Origin: Cristatella mucedo
Lineage: Eukaryota > Bryozoa > Phylactolaemata > Cristatellidae
NCBI GenBank assembly: GCA_009760855.2
Contig: WPIO01000257.1
Span: forward strand, 1-64,000
Length of the DNA: 64,000 nucleotides
Reading direction: 5' to 3'
The translations under genes were made by a program, and so were the position numbers. Positions 44,760-57,290 of the stretch are shown here, in pieces; position 1 is the first letter of the stretch, and every line of letters begins with the position of its first letter. The notes beneath the pieces are model-generated. The model was given only the letters and a program-made list of their open reading frames with translations, did no database searches and was not told where the DNA came from.

Positions 44760-45422
44760 AATGCACTTGATGAAGCGCCCTCAGAGAACTCAATCTCTTT
44801 CTCGGCGCTTTACATTTGCTGCAAGGGAAATGCAATTGAATGAATGGTGAGTAATATCATGTTTGATAAACGAACAACATGAATAACATGGTTAGGGGTG
44901 ACATGCACAGGGTCAGCATGCAAATGTGGTTAGTGGCAGCTTGCACAGTGTCAGCATGCATAAGCACATCAAGGACGAATCGCAGGGACCCACTAAATGC
45001 TGTCCTAAATAGGTGTGTTTTTAAGTTCTTTTTAAATGTGGTCAAGTCAGGGGATGTTCTGACGCAAGTCGGGAGGGAGTTCCAGGCTTTGGGAGCATAC
45101 GAACTAAATGCAGGGTCTCCAAAGGATTTGAGGTTTGTACGAGGTATTGGTAGACTGTTGAATTCCGAAAAGCGGGTGGTACGATGCTTGGCCTGGTGGG
45201 GGTGCAGATCTGAGAGATAGGCTGGAGCCAAAGAATGAAGTGACCTAAAAGTGAGTGACAAAACGTCGAAGTCGATCCGTTGCTTGACTGGCAGCCAGTG
45301 CAGGTCGGTGAAAAGTGGTGTGATGTGGCAACTGTGTCGCTCACGACAAGCAAGCCTAGCTGAGGAGTTTTGCACCAGCTGTAGTCGCCTGATTGCACAT
45401 GCCGGTAGGCCAGCAAGCATTT
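44760..45422 (-). mobile_element. LINE-A 3' end, minus strand, long open C-terminus
   Basis: A 187-codon frame (45420-44857) reads [60 protein letters not shown] and [20 protein letters not shown]. It is one of the best preserved LINE-A C-termini here, followed by the 3' untranslated region with tail (ATT)n. It is cut at 45422. Confidence 0.88.
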
Positions 45423-45974
45423 AAGGCTTCAGTGGCCATTTTGAACAGCCTCGCTGATACTTCTACGCTCGAGTGTATCTGTAACAATAATACATTTTAT
45501 ATTGCTCCCTCAGAGAACTCAATCTCTTTCTAGGCACTAGTAATGTGGCATGAGCACTTGGCTGACAGCTATTTCTGCTAAGTAAACTAGCAAGTCCGAG
45601 TCAGCGAAGCACAAGACGGATCACCATCAGTCTCTGCACCTATTAACAAAGAGCTGCACAGCTAGCCATCACACCCGTATTACCAAAGAGAAACACAGAA
45701 GGCTATCACGTCGTGCCCAGAGTAGTGCAATACCTCACTGCACATCTCTACACAATGACTTCGAATAGCCAAAAGCCGTCTTTTGTCAGCATTTAGTAAA
45801 GCCTGCTGGGAAGCTCATGTGCATGAGCACTTCTTTGGTGAAGTAGAAAAACTCCTTGTATTATCCTATAGACCATCAGGACCAAGAAGGCTCATCTCCC
45901 TGGTAATATCTGCTGAGGCGACATAAAGTTGTAGAATCATATTGACCAGGTGCTACTTGAGTGGGGAGTTGCTG

Positions 45975-46075
45975 ATTAATGATAATAATAATAATAATTC
46001 ACTTGATAAAGCGCCCTCAGAGAACTTAATCTCTCTCTAGGCGCTTTACATTTGCTGTAAAGTGAAATGCATCAA
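45975..46075 (-). repeat. LINE-A extreme 3' end
   Basis: About 100 bases: GATAATAATAATAATAATTC, then CTTGATAAAGCGCCCTCAG and the TTTGCTGTAAAG block; then unrelated DNA. A very short 5'-truncated insertion. Confidence 0.8.
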
Positions 46076-46361
46076 AGGATAGCAGCTGTAGGGTCAAGAG
46101 CTGGTGTCATTTTAAGTTTGTTGTCCTTGTTTGTGCTGTCAATTTTGCCTGTACTGGCAGTCTTCACAATCGCACTGTTCTGGACAATCAGATTGCGCGT
46201 TTGAGAGGCAGGCATAGACCAAAAGGCTGATTCTCGAGTGGGAAGTGCCTCCCACTGCCCCCAGCAGAATGGCTACACTTGATGGAAACTGCCAACCGTT
46301 CTAGAGATTGTGTCAGGTCTAAAATATATACGAATTCTGCAAGTACATTGCCGGTTGGAAG

Positions 46362-46510
46362 GTAATGCAGCCAAGCGGTAAGGTGCTTGCACATAACTCA
46401 GATTGTGGGTTTAAGTTCTGCAGGCAATTCATTATTATGCACTGCAAGTGGAGTTAAAAGCCGCCAAGACAGTCCTGCTGCTACTGACATTAGGAAGTGA
46501 ATCAGCCGAA
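46362..46510 (+). repeat. Degenerate SINE-1 copy
   Basis: ATGCAGCCAAGCGGTAAGGT head, CAATTCATTATTATGCACTG and GTGAATCAGCC tail keep the SINE-1 order, with weak boxes. It lies just upstream of the Ig gene. Confidence 0.6.
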
Positions 46511-46740
46511 ATGCATTTGTCTACTGGTATGTTTATGTCAAATTCCTAGCAAGAGTCAAACTTTTCTATTTGGACCTTAAGCTGCTTATTCCACTGACAG
46601 TTCCTCAATGATTGTACCTCCCAGCAGACAGTATTGGGCTGGGTGCTCACATAAGTTACTTATCGTTGACAGTTTCGGCAAAGAATTTACGGTGTCGTGG
46701 AAGTGGAGGCTACCTTCGATAGATATCGACCTCTTTCCTG

Positions 46741-47104
46741 ATGTCTCCAGCGGACATTTGCATCCTAAGCTTACACTTGAGCTTACTGCTGATAAATAAC
46801 TATGCAGCAGCAGCTGATGTAGTCGTCTACGACAAGCCTTCTGGAGTGCCGCTCGTGTTCACTTGCCGAAGTGGCCCTACTCAAGGATCCGAGACCAATG
46901 CAGTCTGGACGTTTGGAACCGCAGCAGTGGCTGTCGGTGTTCAAGTGAACTGTACTTCAAAGTATTGTATAAACAGCACGTCCTTATACGACCTAGTTAT
47001 TGCAAATGTGTCACGGGCCGACACGGGAGAATACGGATGTAATCTCGTCTACAGTGGCAGCAATTCACCAACACAAGTCAGAAAATTTACTTTGACGGTG
47101 AGAG
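46741..47104 (+). CDS. Ig gene exon 1: signal peptide and Ig domain 1
   Basis: The ATG at 46741 opens a 121-codon exon ending at a consensus AGAG|GTAAGT donor in phase 1. A hydrophobic leader is followed by a V-like domain with Cys42, Trp56, the DTGEYGC motif (94-100) and TLTVR as the last strand. The extra pair Cys71/Cys76 may form a second disulfide. Sequons lie at 70, 78 and 89. A start further upstream is unlikely because the leader follows this Met directly. Confidence 0.85.
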
Positions 47105-47623
47105 GTAAGTTGGCTATATATGGAGACCGAGTATACATATGCATTTCATGCTAAAAGCTGTATCGCAACGTTTTAAAAAATTTCCGCAACCGTATGACCA
47201 CTGACTGAGGCATAATGTCTAAATGTGTATTGTTGTCGCCTGTTTAGTGCAAATACGACCGTAATTTTCACTCCCAATTTTGAGTCCAAAACCATAAAGA
47301 TTTTTGTTAGTTTAGCTCGAGATTTGAGTATGGTTTATCGTGTCATCTACCACAGACTGCTGGGATGAGCTAATCCTATGTTACTTTGATGGTTCAGCTC
47401 TCATGGATTATGAATTGTGGCACATGTAGCATACTGCAGGTTTTACATTTGACCCCTATACATCCCCTGTGATACTATGCATCCCCTAAATAGGTGGCTG
47501 TCTAAACAAGTTTGGCTGTATTTGTCAAGTAGGGTGCTGTTGAAGTTTGTCAATCGGAATTTTGGATTTGAAAGTGCAGTCTTTGACAATGTTTTGCCCC
47601 TAATAAATAAGCATAAGGCACAC

Positions 47624-47715
<92 letters not shown>

Positions 47716-50196
47716 ATGCATGCCTCTATATACACGACATGAGTGTGCACGTGCGTGCATGTATACAGCCAGACCCCTTACACTTGATAAAGCGCCCTCA
47801 GAGAACTCAATCTCTCTCTAGGCGCTTTACATTTGCTGCAAAGGGAAATGCAATTGAATGGTGAGTAATATCATGCTTGATAAACAAAATGAATAACATA
47901 GTTAGGGGTGACATGCACAGGGTCAGCATGCAAATGTGGTTAGTGGCAGCATGCACAGTGTCAGCATGCATAAGCACATGAAGGACGAATCACAGGGACC
48001 CACTAAATGCTGTCCTGAATAGGTATGTTTTTAAGTTCTTTTAAATGTGGTTAAGTCAGGTGATGTTCTGACGCAAGTCAGGAGTGAGTTCCAGGCTTTG
48101 GGAGCATACGAACTAAATGCACGGTCTCCAAAGGATTTGAGGTTTGTACCAGGTATTGGTAAACTGTTGGATTCCAAAAAGCGGGTGGTAGGGTGCTTGG
48201 CCTGATGGGGGAGTAGATCTGAGAGATAGGCTGGAGCCAAAGAATGAAGTGACCTAAAAGTGAGTGACAAAACGTTGAAGTCGATTCGTTGCTTGACTGG
48301 CAGCCAGTGCAGGTCCGCGAGAAGTGGTGTGATGTGGCAACTGCGACGCTCACGACAGACAAGCCTAGCTGAGGAGTTTTGCACTAGCTGTAGTCGCCTG
48401 ATTGCACATGCCGGTAGGCCAGCAAGAAGTGAGTTACAGAAGTCAAGATGGGATGTCACAAATGCATGGACCAACTTAGACGTGGTATCCTTTTCTTAAC
48501 AAGCCCGAATTTTAGCAATGTTATGTAGCTGGACGTAGGCAGACTTGATTGTGGAGGCTGATGTGGTCGTCTAACGAGAGCTCACTTTGGAAAATGACAC
48601 CTAGATTTTGTGCTGATTCAACAGGAGATATGCTGGCAGAGCCAATTTTTAGCATCAGCCTTTCCAATTTCTGAATCCCACTGGTTTTGCCCATAACTAG
48701 TCAGTTAATTTTAGCCTTGCTTAGTTTAAGAAAATTTGCTGCCATCCATGTGCGGATGTCATGAATACATGCAGCAAGTGAGTTGAGAGAATTCGAGGTG
48801 CTCGACGTTTGGGAGGGATCAAAGCAAAGGTACAACTGAGTGTCCTCCGCATAGAAGTGAAAGCCTAGAGTGTGCTTGGCAATCACATCAGCAAGAGGGA
48901 GAGTGTAAACCGTGAAAAGAACCGGACCTAGCATGGAGCCCTGAGGTACCCCATATTTCAGAGGTACCTCCGGTGATCTTGGTCGATTCATGTCAATACT
49001 CTAGAGTCTCCCACTGAGATAGGACCTGAACCATTGCAGAGCAGTGCCAGTGATGCCCAGGCAAGATGAGAGGCGCTCTAGAAGAACTTTGTGATCGATG
49101 GTGTCAAAAGCTGCCGAAAGATCGAGCAAAACAAGCAGAGACACTCTACCCATGTCTGCATTCCTAAATAGGTCGTTTTATACCCTAAGCAATGCTGACT
49201 CTGTGGAGTGATTAGCTCTAAAGCCAGACTGGAACTTACTAGCAAGGTGTGAGGTTTCGATATATGAGTTCAGCTGGTCTGCCACGACCCGTTCCAGTGT
49301 CATCGATAGGAATGGTAGAAGGGAGACTGGGTGGTAGTTGCTCAAATTCTCTTGGTCTAGTGTCGCTTTCTTGAGAAGTGGCCTGGCTACAGCTTTTCCG
49401 AAAGATGCTGGGACATGACCTGTGGCTAATGACATATTAATGATGTTACTTATGCATGGCAGCAGCAGATCAATGCTATGTAAGACCAGGACAATGGGAA
49501 TAGGGTCCAGAGGGCTTGTGTTCTTTGATTGGGATACGTACTTCAGGACTAGATCACTAGTGACCTACTTAAATGTTGACATTGAGGTGCAGCCAGGAAT
49601 CGGGAACAGCATTCTAGTGGGGATGTTGTCATCGCAGGGATGGACTCCCTGATCTTGTCTATCTTCTGCACAAAGAATCGGGAGAAGCGATCGGCTAGAT
49701 CATCACAATGATCATCAGGTAAGGAGCTAATCTGGGAGCGGTTGAGGAGATGGTTGATCGTCGACATCAGCATTTTTGGATTGTGCATCTGTGATTCAAC
49801 AATGTTTCTATAGAAGCTAGACTTGGCCTTTGCTAGGATCGATTGGTACGACCTACAGTAGTCTTCATATGCCTGTCGACGGACAGTCAGTCCTGATCTT
49901 TTGTATGCTTTTTCAAGTTTGCGCTTAGTAGACCTGGCTAGTTTAATGTCTGTGGTAAACCATAGGCCGTCAGGGCGAGGGCGCACAGTGCGCTTTATCA
50001 GAGGTGCAAACTCGTCGAGTGTGTCAGCTAGTGTCGTGTTGTAGCTATCTACCAACGATGACAGATCGGAGGGAGGACTGAGTAGCAGAGGTGAAGCAGA
50101 TATTCTTGCACGGACAGCATCAATCTCAAGGGTCTTGAGGTTTTGTGATTCACAGGTTATTTTGGAGGAGGAGGTGGGCACACACTGTAGATTGAA

Positions 50197-50237
<41 letters not shown>

Positions 50238-50311
50238 TATATACATACATATATATATATATATACATATATATAGATGTATATATATATATATGTATAT
50301 ATATATAGATG

Positions 50312-50355
<44 letters not shown>

Positions 50356-53300
50356 ACCATGTAGCATATGTAAAGTGCCTAGAAAGAAATTTAAGTTTGT
50401 GAGGGTACAAAGGTAGGTATTATTATTATGGTTGTTGTTTCCATTCAACTGTTACCTACCATAAAGGCGGTTCACATCGCGAATGCCAGTGTGTTATGTG
50501 GGTAAGGCTGAAATCCAAACTGCTCCAAAAATGCGATTTCGCTCCACTGGGTAGGTGCAATGCATGTTTGCTTGTGAATAAAACCGCAAAAATCGTCAAG
50601 TGGGCTAGATCTAAGGGGCATCATTGAACAATAAATGTAAATCATCTAAAGTTGTGAGAAAGAAGAAAGAGAACGGTCTGTTCTCTCAGGAGAAGTGTTA
50701 AGGTAAGGAACCAGCAGTCAATTAATCAGCCAAACAATGCCTATGCTGGAAGTGTGACCGAGCTGGGGCTAATGCCAATCACCGACCTCTGCTCGTGCCG
50801 GCTGGTTGATTACATTTTACTCAGAAATGGAAAAACATCCCTCAATATGGTCTTTCCCAACCACATCTGTAGCATCTGCACACAATCTGGATGTCCTGTT
50901 CCACATTGATCTTTTACTAGACGACCGCATCAACTCCACATTGAAGTCAACCTTCTTTGGGCTACGTAGCAATGTAAAAATTGAGGCATGCTTAGACAAG
51001 TATACCACATCCAAGCTGATCCATATATGCGGGGCATTTCTTCTAGACTTTTGTAGCACACCACAAGAGTGTCATCCTTGATGTGCACGTAGGCACTCTT
51101 AGTTGGTGCAACACTCTGTAGCTAGGCCTGTCTGTCATGAGCATAGCTACCACATTACACCACTTGTCACCATCCTGCACTGGCTCTTAATCAAGCAGGG
51201 TATCGACTTCTTCAAGATTTTGTCACTCACCTTTAGGTTCCTTTGTTCTTTTGCTCCATCTTACCTTACCAAACTACTTCCCAATCATGCTAGGCAACGT
51301 ACCACCTACTGTTCTGACTCCACTCGTATAGCTCTGCCCCTAATTAACCTCACACCCTTTGGAGACCGTGCCATTAGTTCGTATGCTCTCAGAACTCAGA
51401 ATTCACTTCCGACTGACGTCATGATATCCCACTGACTTGACATTTAAAAAGAAGCTAAAAATGCGCCTGTCCCTCTCAGCATTTTGTGGGTCCTGAAGAG
51501 TTTTTCTTTGTGTGCATGCTGATTCTGTGCATAATATCACTTACCAATAAACACGCTTCATCTCCAGCATATAGAAAGTATCTAGATTTTTTTTTATTGC
51601 TTTTAGGGTGAAAACCAACATCTTATTTGTACTGGTATTATTATTAATTAGTGTTGCTCAGTTCGTATGAATTGTCCTTTGAGTGCTTGTGAATGCCGAC
51701 ATTGATGGTTTTATCACTAACCTATTGACATACTTCTTTTCCAGCATACACAAACTGCCTAGAAAGAGATTTGGTTCTCGTTTGGTTCTATACAAATCTT
51801 ATTATCATTATTTTTATGAACAGCTAGCAAGTGCATGCTGCTGAAGGCTGAGAAAGCATCCAAAAAGATAGGCATTCACTTCAGCTGCACAAAATGTAGA
51901 CGTCCAAGTTTAGCCGCCAGTGCTACTACATATCCACCAGCTGGCAAGTAAGCAAGTGGGCACGGCTCATGTTCTACCTAAGATACTTGAGCACAAGGGA
52001 CCTACAACTGTCGATAGGCATGTGACGTATGCACCCGAGTCAGCATTTGTCAGTTTTGCTGTTTAATAGGCTTGTTGCATTCTGACGGAGTTGGTGTTTG
52101 TGTGTTTGAGTAGCCTAGTTGTCCTGTGTGGGGCTCCTTCCTCTCTGTTACCCTTTGTTTTTCAATTGATGGTAGAAATTCTTTGATGTATTGTTTCCCG
52201 TCATCAAGTGATTCATCGACTCGCAATCTCTAGTTCTCAAAGTAAGAAAAGTATCCACAATCAGGACTTCAGCAAACATCTTGAGTGCTGATCATGAGTT
52301 AGGGAACATGTTAAGGGGTCTAAATCTTATGCTGCTTAACCTTGGCCCTGGCCCCCTAATTATAGTACGTGGCACTGTCCCAACCGGTGGGCGTATCACA
52401 GAGGTCAAGGGTCTTCCGCCTTCACGAGCTATGCCCTAGGCGCTGATCTTTACAATTTAGGCAACTTCCCGGGGAGCCTAATTTATCAATGGACGTGAGT
52501 GCATCTCACTTTTACATGGCTATTAGGATGGATGTGCTTTTTGCATTTCAAAATAGCTGGTTTTTGGTTATAAACTAAAAACAGCACCCAATGCCAGGTC
52601 TTCTGCACCTCGATTACAGAACCGAAGTGTCAGCTTCATGAGTTTTAGAAATTCTAGATTTTAAAACTGCAATGTATCATTAATTTTGAATCAATACTTG
52701 GATGGAAACTATTGTGTGTAGTTTCGGGTTTGGCTATTCCTCAGATATGTGTGTTCTGCTTCTGTTCTATAATGACAGCCTTCCACAAAACTGTGAAGCC
52801 GTTTTTCCAAGTTTTTTATTCTACTGCTTATTGTTTTCCTAAATATGCCGACTTAAAAATTGCAAAACTATGCAGCATTTTTATGGTATTATTATATCGG
52901 TTTCTCAATATAGTTGCAAGTGTTGTAAAAGGACTACCAAGCTTTTGCACCTATCTATGTAATCCAGAAACAGACTCTCACACTGCTGCAACCTCTATAG
53001 AGCTTTTTTTGAAGTCTGGTTTGCACTCTGCCTATTTACACTGAAATCAGCAGTTTCTTAATGGAACGTCTTGCTTGATTTGTTTGCAAATGTATTGATT
53101 GTTGTAAAGTTACCATCAACCATGATGCTGACTGCATACGTATTTTTGCACCTTTTCTGTGTGTCAAATATGGAAATATCAGTAAGCCAGCTTGGCTTGC
53201 TAAATGTCGTCACGAACAAAAAATGTAGCCCTCTACAGTGTGGATGTATAATGCAAGCTTGCTTCTTATGCTTCTTATGCTTTTTTTTCTTGCATTTTTA

Positions 53301-56300
53301 TTTTGGTAGACCCTATCTATTAACTCGCTAGCTGGTTCTTCCAGTCTTTCATTCTTATTTATTTCCTTTTATCTGTCTGAACGGTCAGTCTTGAGAGGCT
53401 TGCTTTTGGTTCCCGAGGTTCAGGTCAAACCCAAGAGACCAACAAAAGCTGTATCTTTGTTCTCGGAAAAACGTGTTGATAACAGGAGAGTTTCTTTTTT
53501 GAGACTCAAGCCTTACTGCAGCATTAGCCTTATTTTGAGTTTTGATCTTTTCTTGTTTGCTGTCTCAATGCTTCAATTATTGTATGCTGGATCGTCATGT
53601 TATCGTCTTTACACAACTTTCAAAGATTAGAGCTTCTATTTCAGATTTGCCAGGACTGCCTACAATATTACCATCTGCCTTGGATATGATTGAGGGTCGT
53701 GTATCCACGGTAACATGTCAGTCGCTCGGTGGCTACCCTGCTCCGAATATTACCTGGTACAATGGTGGTCTTCTGCTGCAATCCAACGTACCTGTGACGT
53801 CCGGTAGTAGTGGAGATGTGAACAGTACCATCAGCTTCGTCCCCAACTATTCAGACGATGGAGCGTCACTAACATGTGTTGCCAAAAATGTTCTCGGCAG
53901 TAACAATTCAACCGCTTTGCTCAATGTCAGTTGTAAGTAGATTTTCTTTCTGTAGTGACAAATGATGAGCAGCCCATGCATGTATAGCATTGTGCAATGA
54001 CTGCTGCTTTGTTGATGCTGCCGATTCGGCAATTGCTATTCCCAGCATATGTCATTCCCTCATTTATATTTGATTCCATGGACTATAGTAGATTTTATTT
54101 TTTGTCTTCATTTGTCTGAAAGTCACGATGGACTGGGATACTTAAAATCTGGTGGTTGGGTTCATTTAAATATAAAAATGTGATGTATATTTAATTATGC
54201 TTTACCTGAGCTCACTGTTGCTAACGTTTCTTACATTTCACTAAAATATTTTGCATTATTTGTAAAGTTTTGTAATTTCAGGGAAATTAACCGTTTCAAT
54301 ATTAGAAAAGCTGTTGATGTATGTACAATTTGCAGATGGTTCTAGGAATGTCGTACTAAGATCATCTGCAGCTTCAATTGTGGAAGGTGGTTCTGTTATG
54401 CTAACGTGCTCTGCTCAGGGAAAGCCGCTACCCTCCATATCATGGACAACGCCTAACACAAGTAAGCAGCTATTTTCTTCCTTGCTTGTGTCCATTGATG
54501 TCGATCACATTGATCACGAAATGCTCATACTTGATGCTTTAAAAGAAGATAGAAGTGCACCTATTTGTCACTACATTTGCTGGGTTCATATGAATAGTCT
54601 TTTGTGTACTGAAGCATGTGGACACTGTGCATGTTATCTCAAACCAATTGCTACGATTCCTTTGCAGCATATTTTGAGTGTCTAGAACAAGATTAATTTC
54701 TCTTTGGATGCTACATAAATGTCATTATTGTTGTTACTATTGATCAAGCCGATGGCTGATTTTTACCTGTAGTTCTTTGCAAATGCAGGTGGGAGCAACA
54801 TCCAGTTGAACAACTCCATAGGAGTATCATACTTGTATGTGGGTCACATACAGAGGCAAGCAGCTGGCATATATATTTGCACCACTTCGAACTTTGTCAA
54901 CCAAATGAACAACTTGAGCATTTCTAGCAACATCACTCTGGATGTTCAGTGTAAGCCATTTTATACGCTTTTGTCGTTTTCATATTTGAGGTAATCTCTG
55001 AGTAGGTTTTTTCCATAATCACTTAAATATTTGATTCACCATTTACGATCTCGCTAATGTGAGCTGTTGTCGAGTAGGCGGTGAAATCGACTATTTATTT
55101 TATTCTGTATCCGATTCATGATTTGTAGATGTACCAAGCAAGCCAATCATATACCCAAGCTCGGTTAACTTATCTTCTGGAGATAATATTAGTCTGACAT
55201 GCAATGTCACTGACCCAGGTAATAAATATGCCTTTTATTCTCTCACTTATGTTGTCTGTAGGCCATGCAATGCACTATGGCATTGCGAATATTTTTTGTG
55301 ATCATATGCTTATTTACTTGGCACGTTGTGGTAGACCATCAGCATAGCCTTCTCATTTTAATGATATCTGGTTAGTGACAGTGTTTGTAGGTAGTGGGAT
55401 GCATGACTATTGACTGCATTTGTGGTGACTAGCTTAATTGTCTTCCTGAGTAGAGTTGGTTGTTTTTAGTGTGCTATGTGTGCACAGTGGCCAGTTACCG
55501 ACATGCAAGTTCTGTATCTGTGCTACCATTATCTGTTTCACTCTGAGGTAACTAATATTTTCGTATAACTACTTTCTTCGATTGTGACTTTAGCATGAAA
55601 TGCTTGGCCTATCCCCTGCATTTCCTGCTGGAACAGATAGCATGAACACATAAATGTGGTGGAATCAGTACTAATACAGCTCTCTTGGGTGACAGTCTTT
55701 ACTCCTGCCTACCTATCCCAACTGTTTCTCAATCAGGCTAGGCTCGTACAACTAGCTCTTCTAATTCAGGTCGTTAAGCTACTAACCTGAAATCTTTTTG
55801 AGACATTTCATTGAGTTCGCATGCTCCTAATGCCCTGAACTAACTCCCGAATGATTTCGTGACATCCCTGGACTTGACAGCATTTATAAAAAAAGAAAAA
55901 ACATTGTTCCTCACAGCATTTGCTGGGTTCGTGTTAATTGTTCTTAGTTTGCTTGTATTTGCTGACACGGTTTATGTCATCACCAACCAGTTGGCAAGCT
56001 TCTTTCCCCAGCATATATGTAAAGTGCCTACAAAGAGATTTATTAGTACTCTTAATTTCTAATCATTATTATTTTCTTAACCTTCTTATTTTCAAGACTG
56101 ATAGTCTAGGTGCGGTCAATTTCAGATGCTTTCCTTGAATGAGACTCCTGTGTCATTTCTTGACAGTTCTCTGATTAGTTTTGCTGCTGCACCAAATATA
56201 CGGAAATAATTCTATTAGTGTCATCCGGAGACTGACCAAAAGTGGATCTCATGCATATATTGATGTCTCTATATCAGAATAGTTTAATGTCAAGTTAATG

Positions 56301-57249
56301 AGTGGAATACAGATTAGCCAGAGATCTCTCTCCTGCTAGAGTCGTTGGGTGTCAGCCCCAGACTCCTGATGCTGGAAGAGGGATCGCATGGCTTCCGACC
56401 TGATCATAAAGGCAAAGCCACTGCATAGCTGTTGACTGTGGCTCTGGGATGCCCAATTCAGCATGGCCTGGTTGTCTGCGACTAGTTTCCAAGAGCTGAC
56501 CATGAACAGCCTTGCCACTGCCTATCGGTACCTGGCGTCCAGAAGGGGAGTGATTCCCTAATAGTAGTAGACCCTCCGTGTCACCACTAGGTCATCAGTG
56601 CTTCCGGTGAACCGGACCGTGACGTTAACCATCAGTAAGTCAATCGTGTTGTCGACGATGGCTGGCCCACGGAGTAGAAGCTCCACAAGTGTTCCAAAAG
56701 ATCTCTGATAACGTGACCAATAATCAGGTTCTTCCATAATGGATTGTAGCAATAGCCTTCGGTGGCTTATCATGTGTCATGTGGTCTCTTGTCTCTGAAC
56801 AGCTTTGGAAGCAGCTGGTCACTGTTTGTGGCCCTAATTGCTCTTGCCTGCAATACCCATCAGCATGTCAAGGCGAGCAGGGCCGACTAACCGCCAGGCC
56901 AGGAACGATAGGCCAAGACCCAAGGTTTGATATTGGCCCCGGGTTGAGAACTTGTTCATATACAGGCAACGGCTGACCTGACCCTGGACAGGTTGGTCAG
57001 CCCTCGCCTGACCTTCCTCCTTCCTGGCATACTCACCAGCATACTAGCTCAGTTTTAATATCATTGTAAACTCATGATAACCATCGTAGAAGTGTAGCCG
57101 GTCAATAGGTTCAGCATTCACAACTTCATACTGAATTTTAGCATACTAAAATAAGCTGAACGAGAGTAATGATAAGTAATGTTGACTAGAAACACACACA
57201 CATATATATATTTAGAGTAATTAAATTCCCATAGTGATATTTACATAAG

Positions 57250-57290
<41 letters not shown>

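Noticed and set aside
47443-50448. Frames rich in Tyr-Ile repeats
   Set aside because: They are translations of (TA)n microsatellites; only the part of 49549-50170 within the LINE linker is real coding ancestry.
52712-53331. Phe/Cys-rich open frames as extra exons of the Ig gene
   Set aside because: They arise from T-rich intron DNA, lack Ig framework residues and have no phase-1 splice sites.
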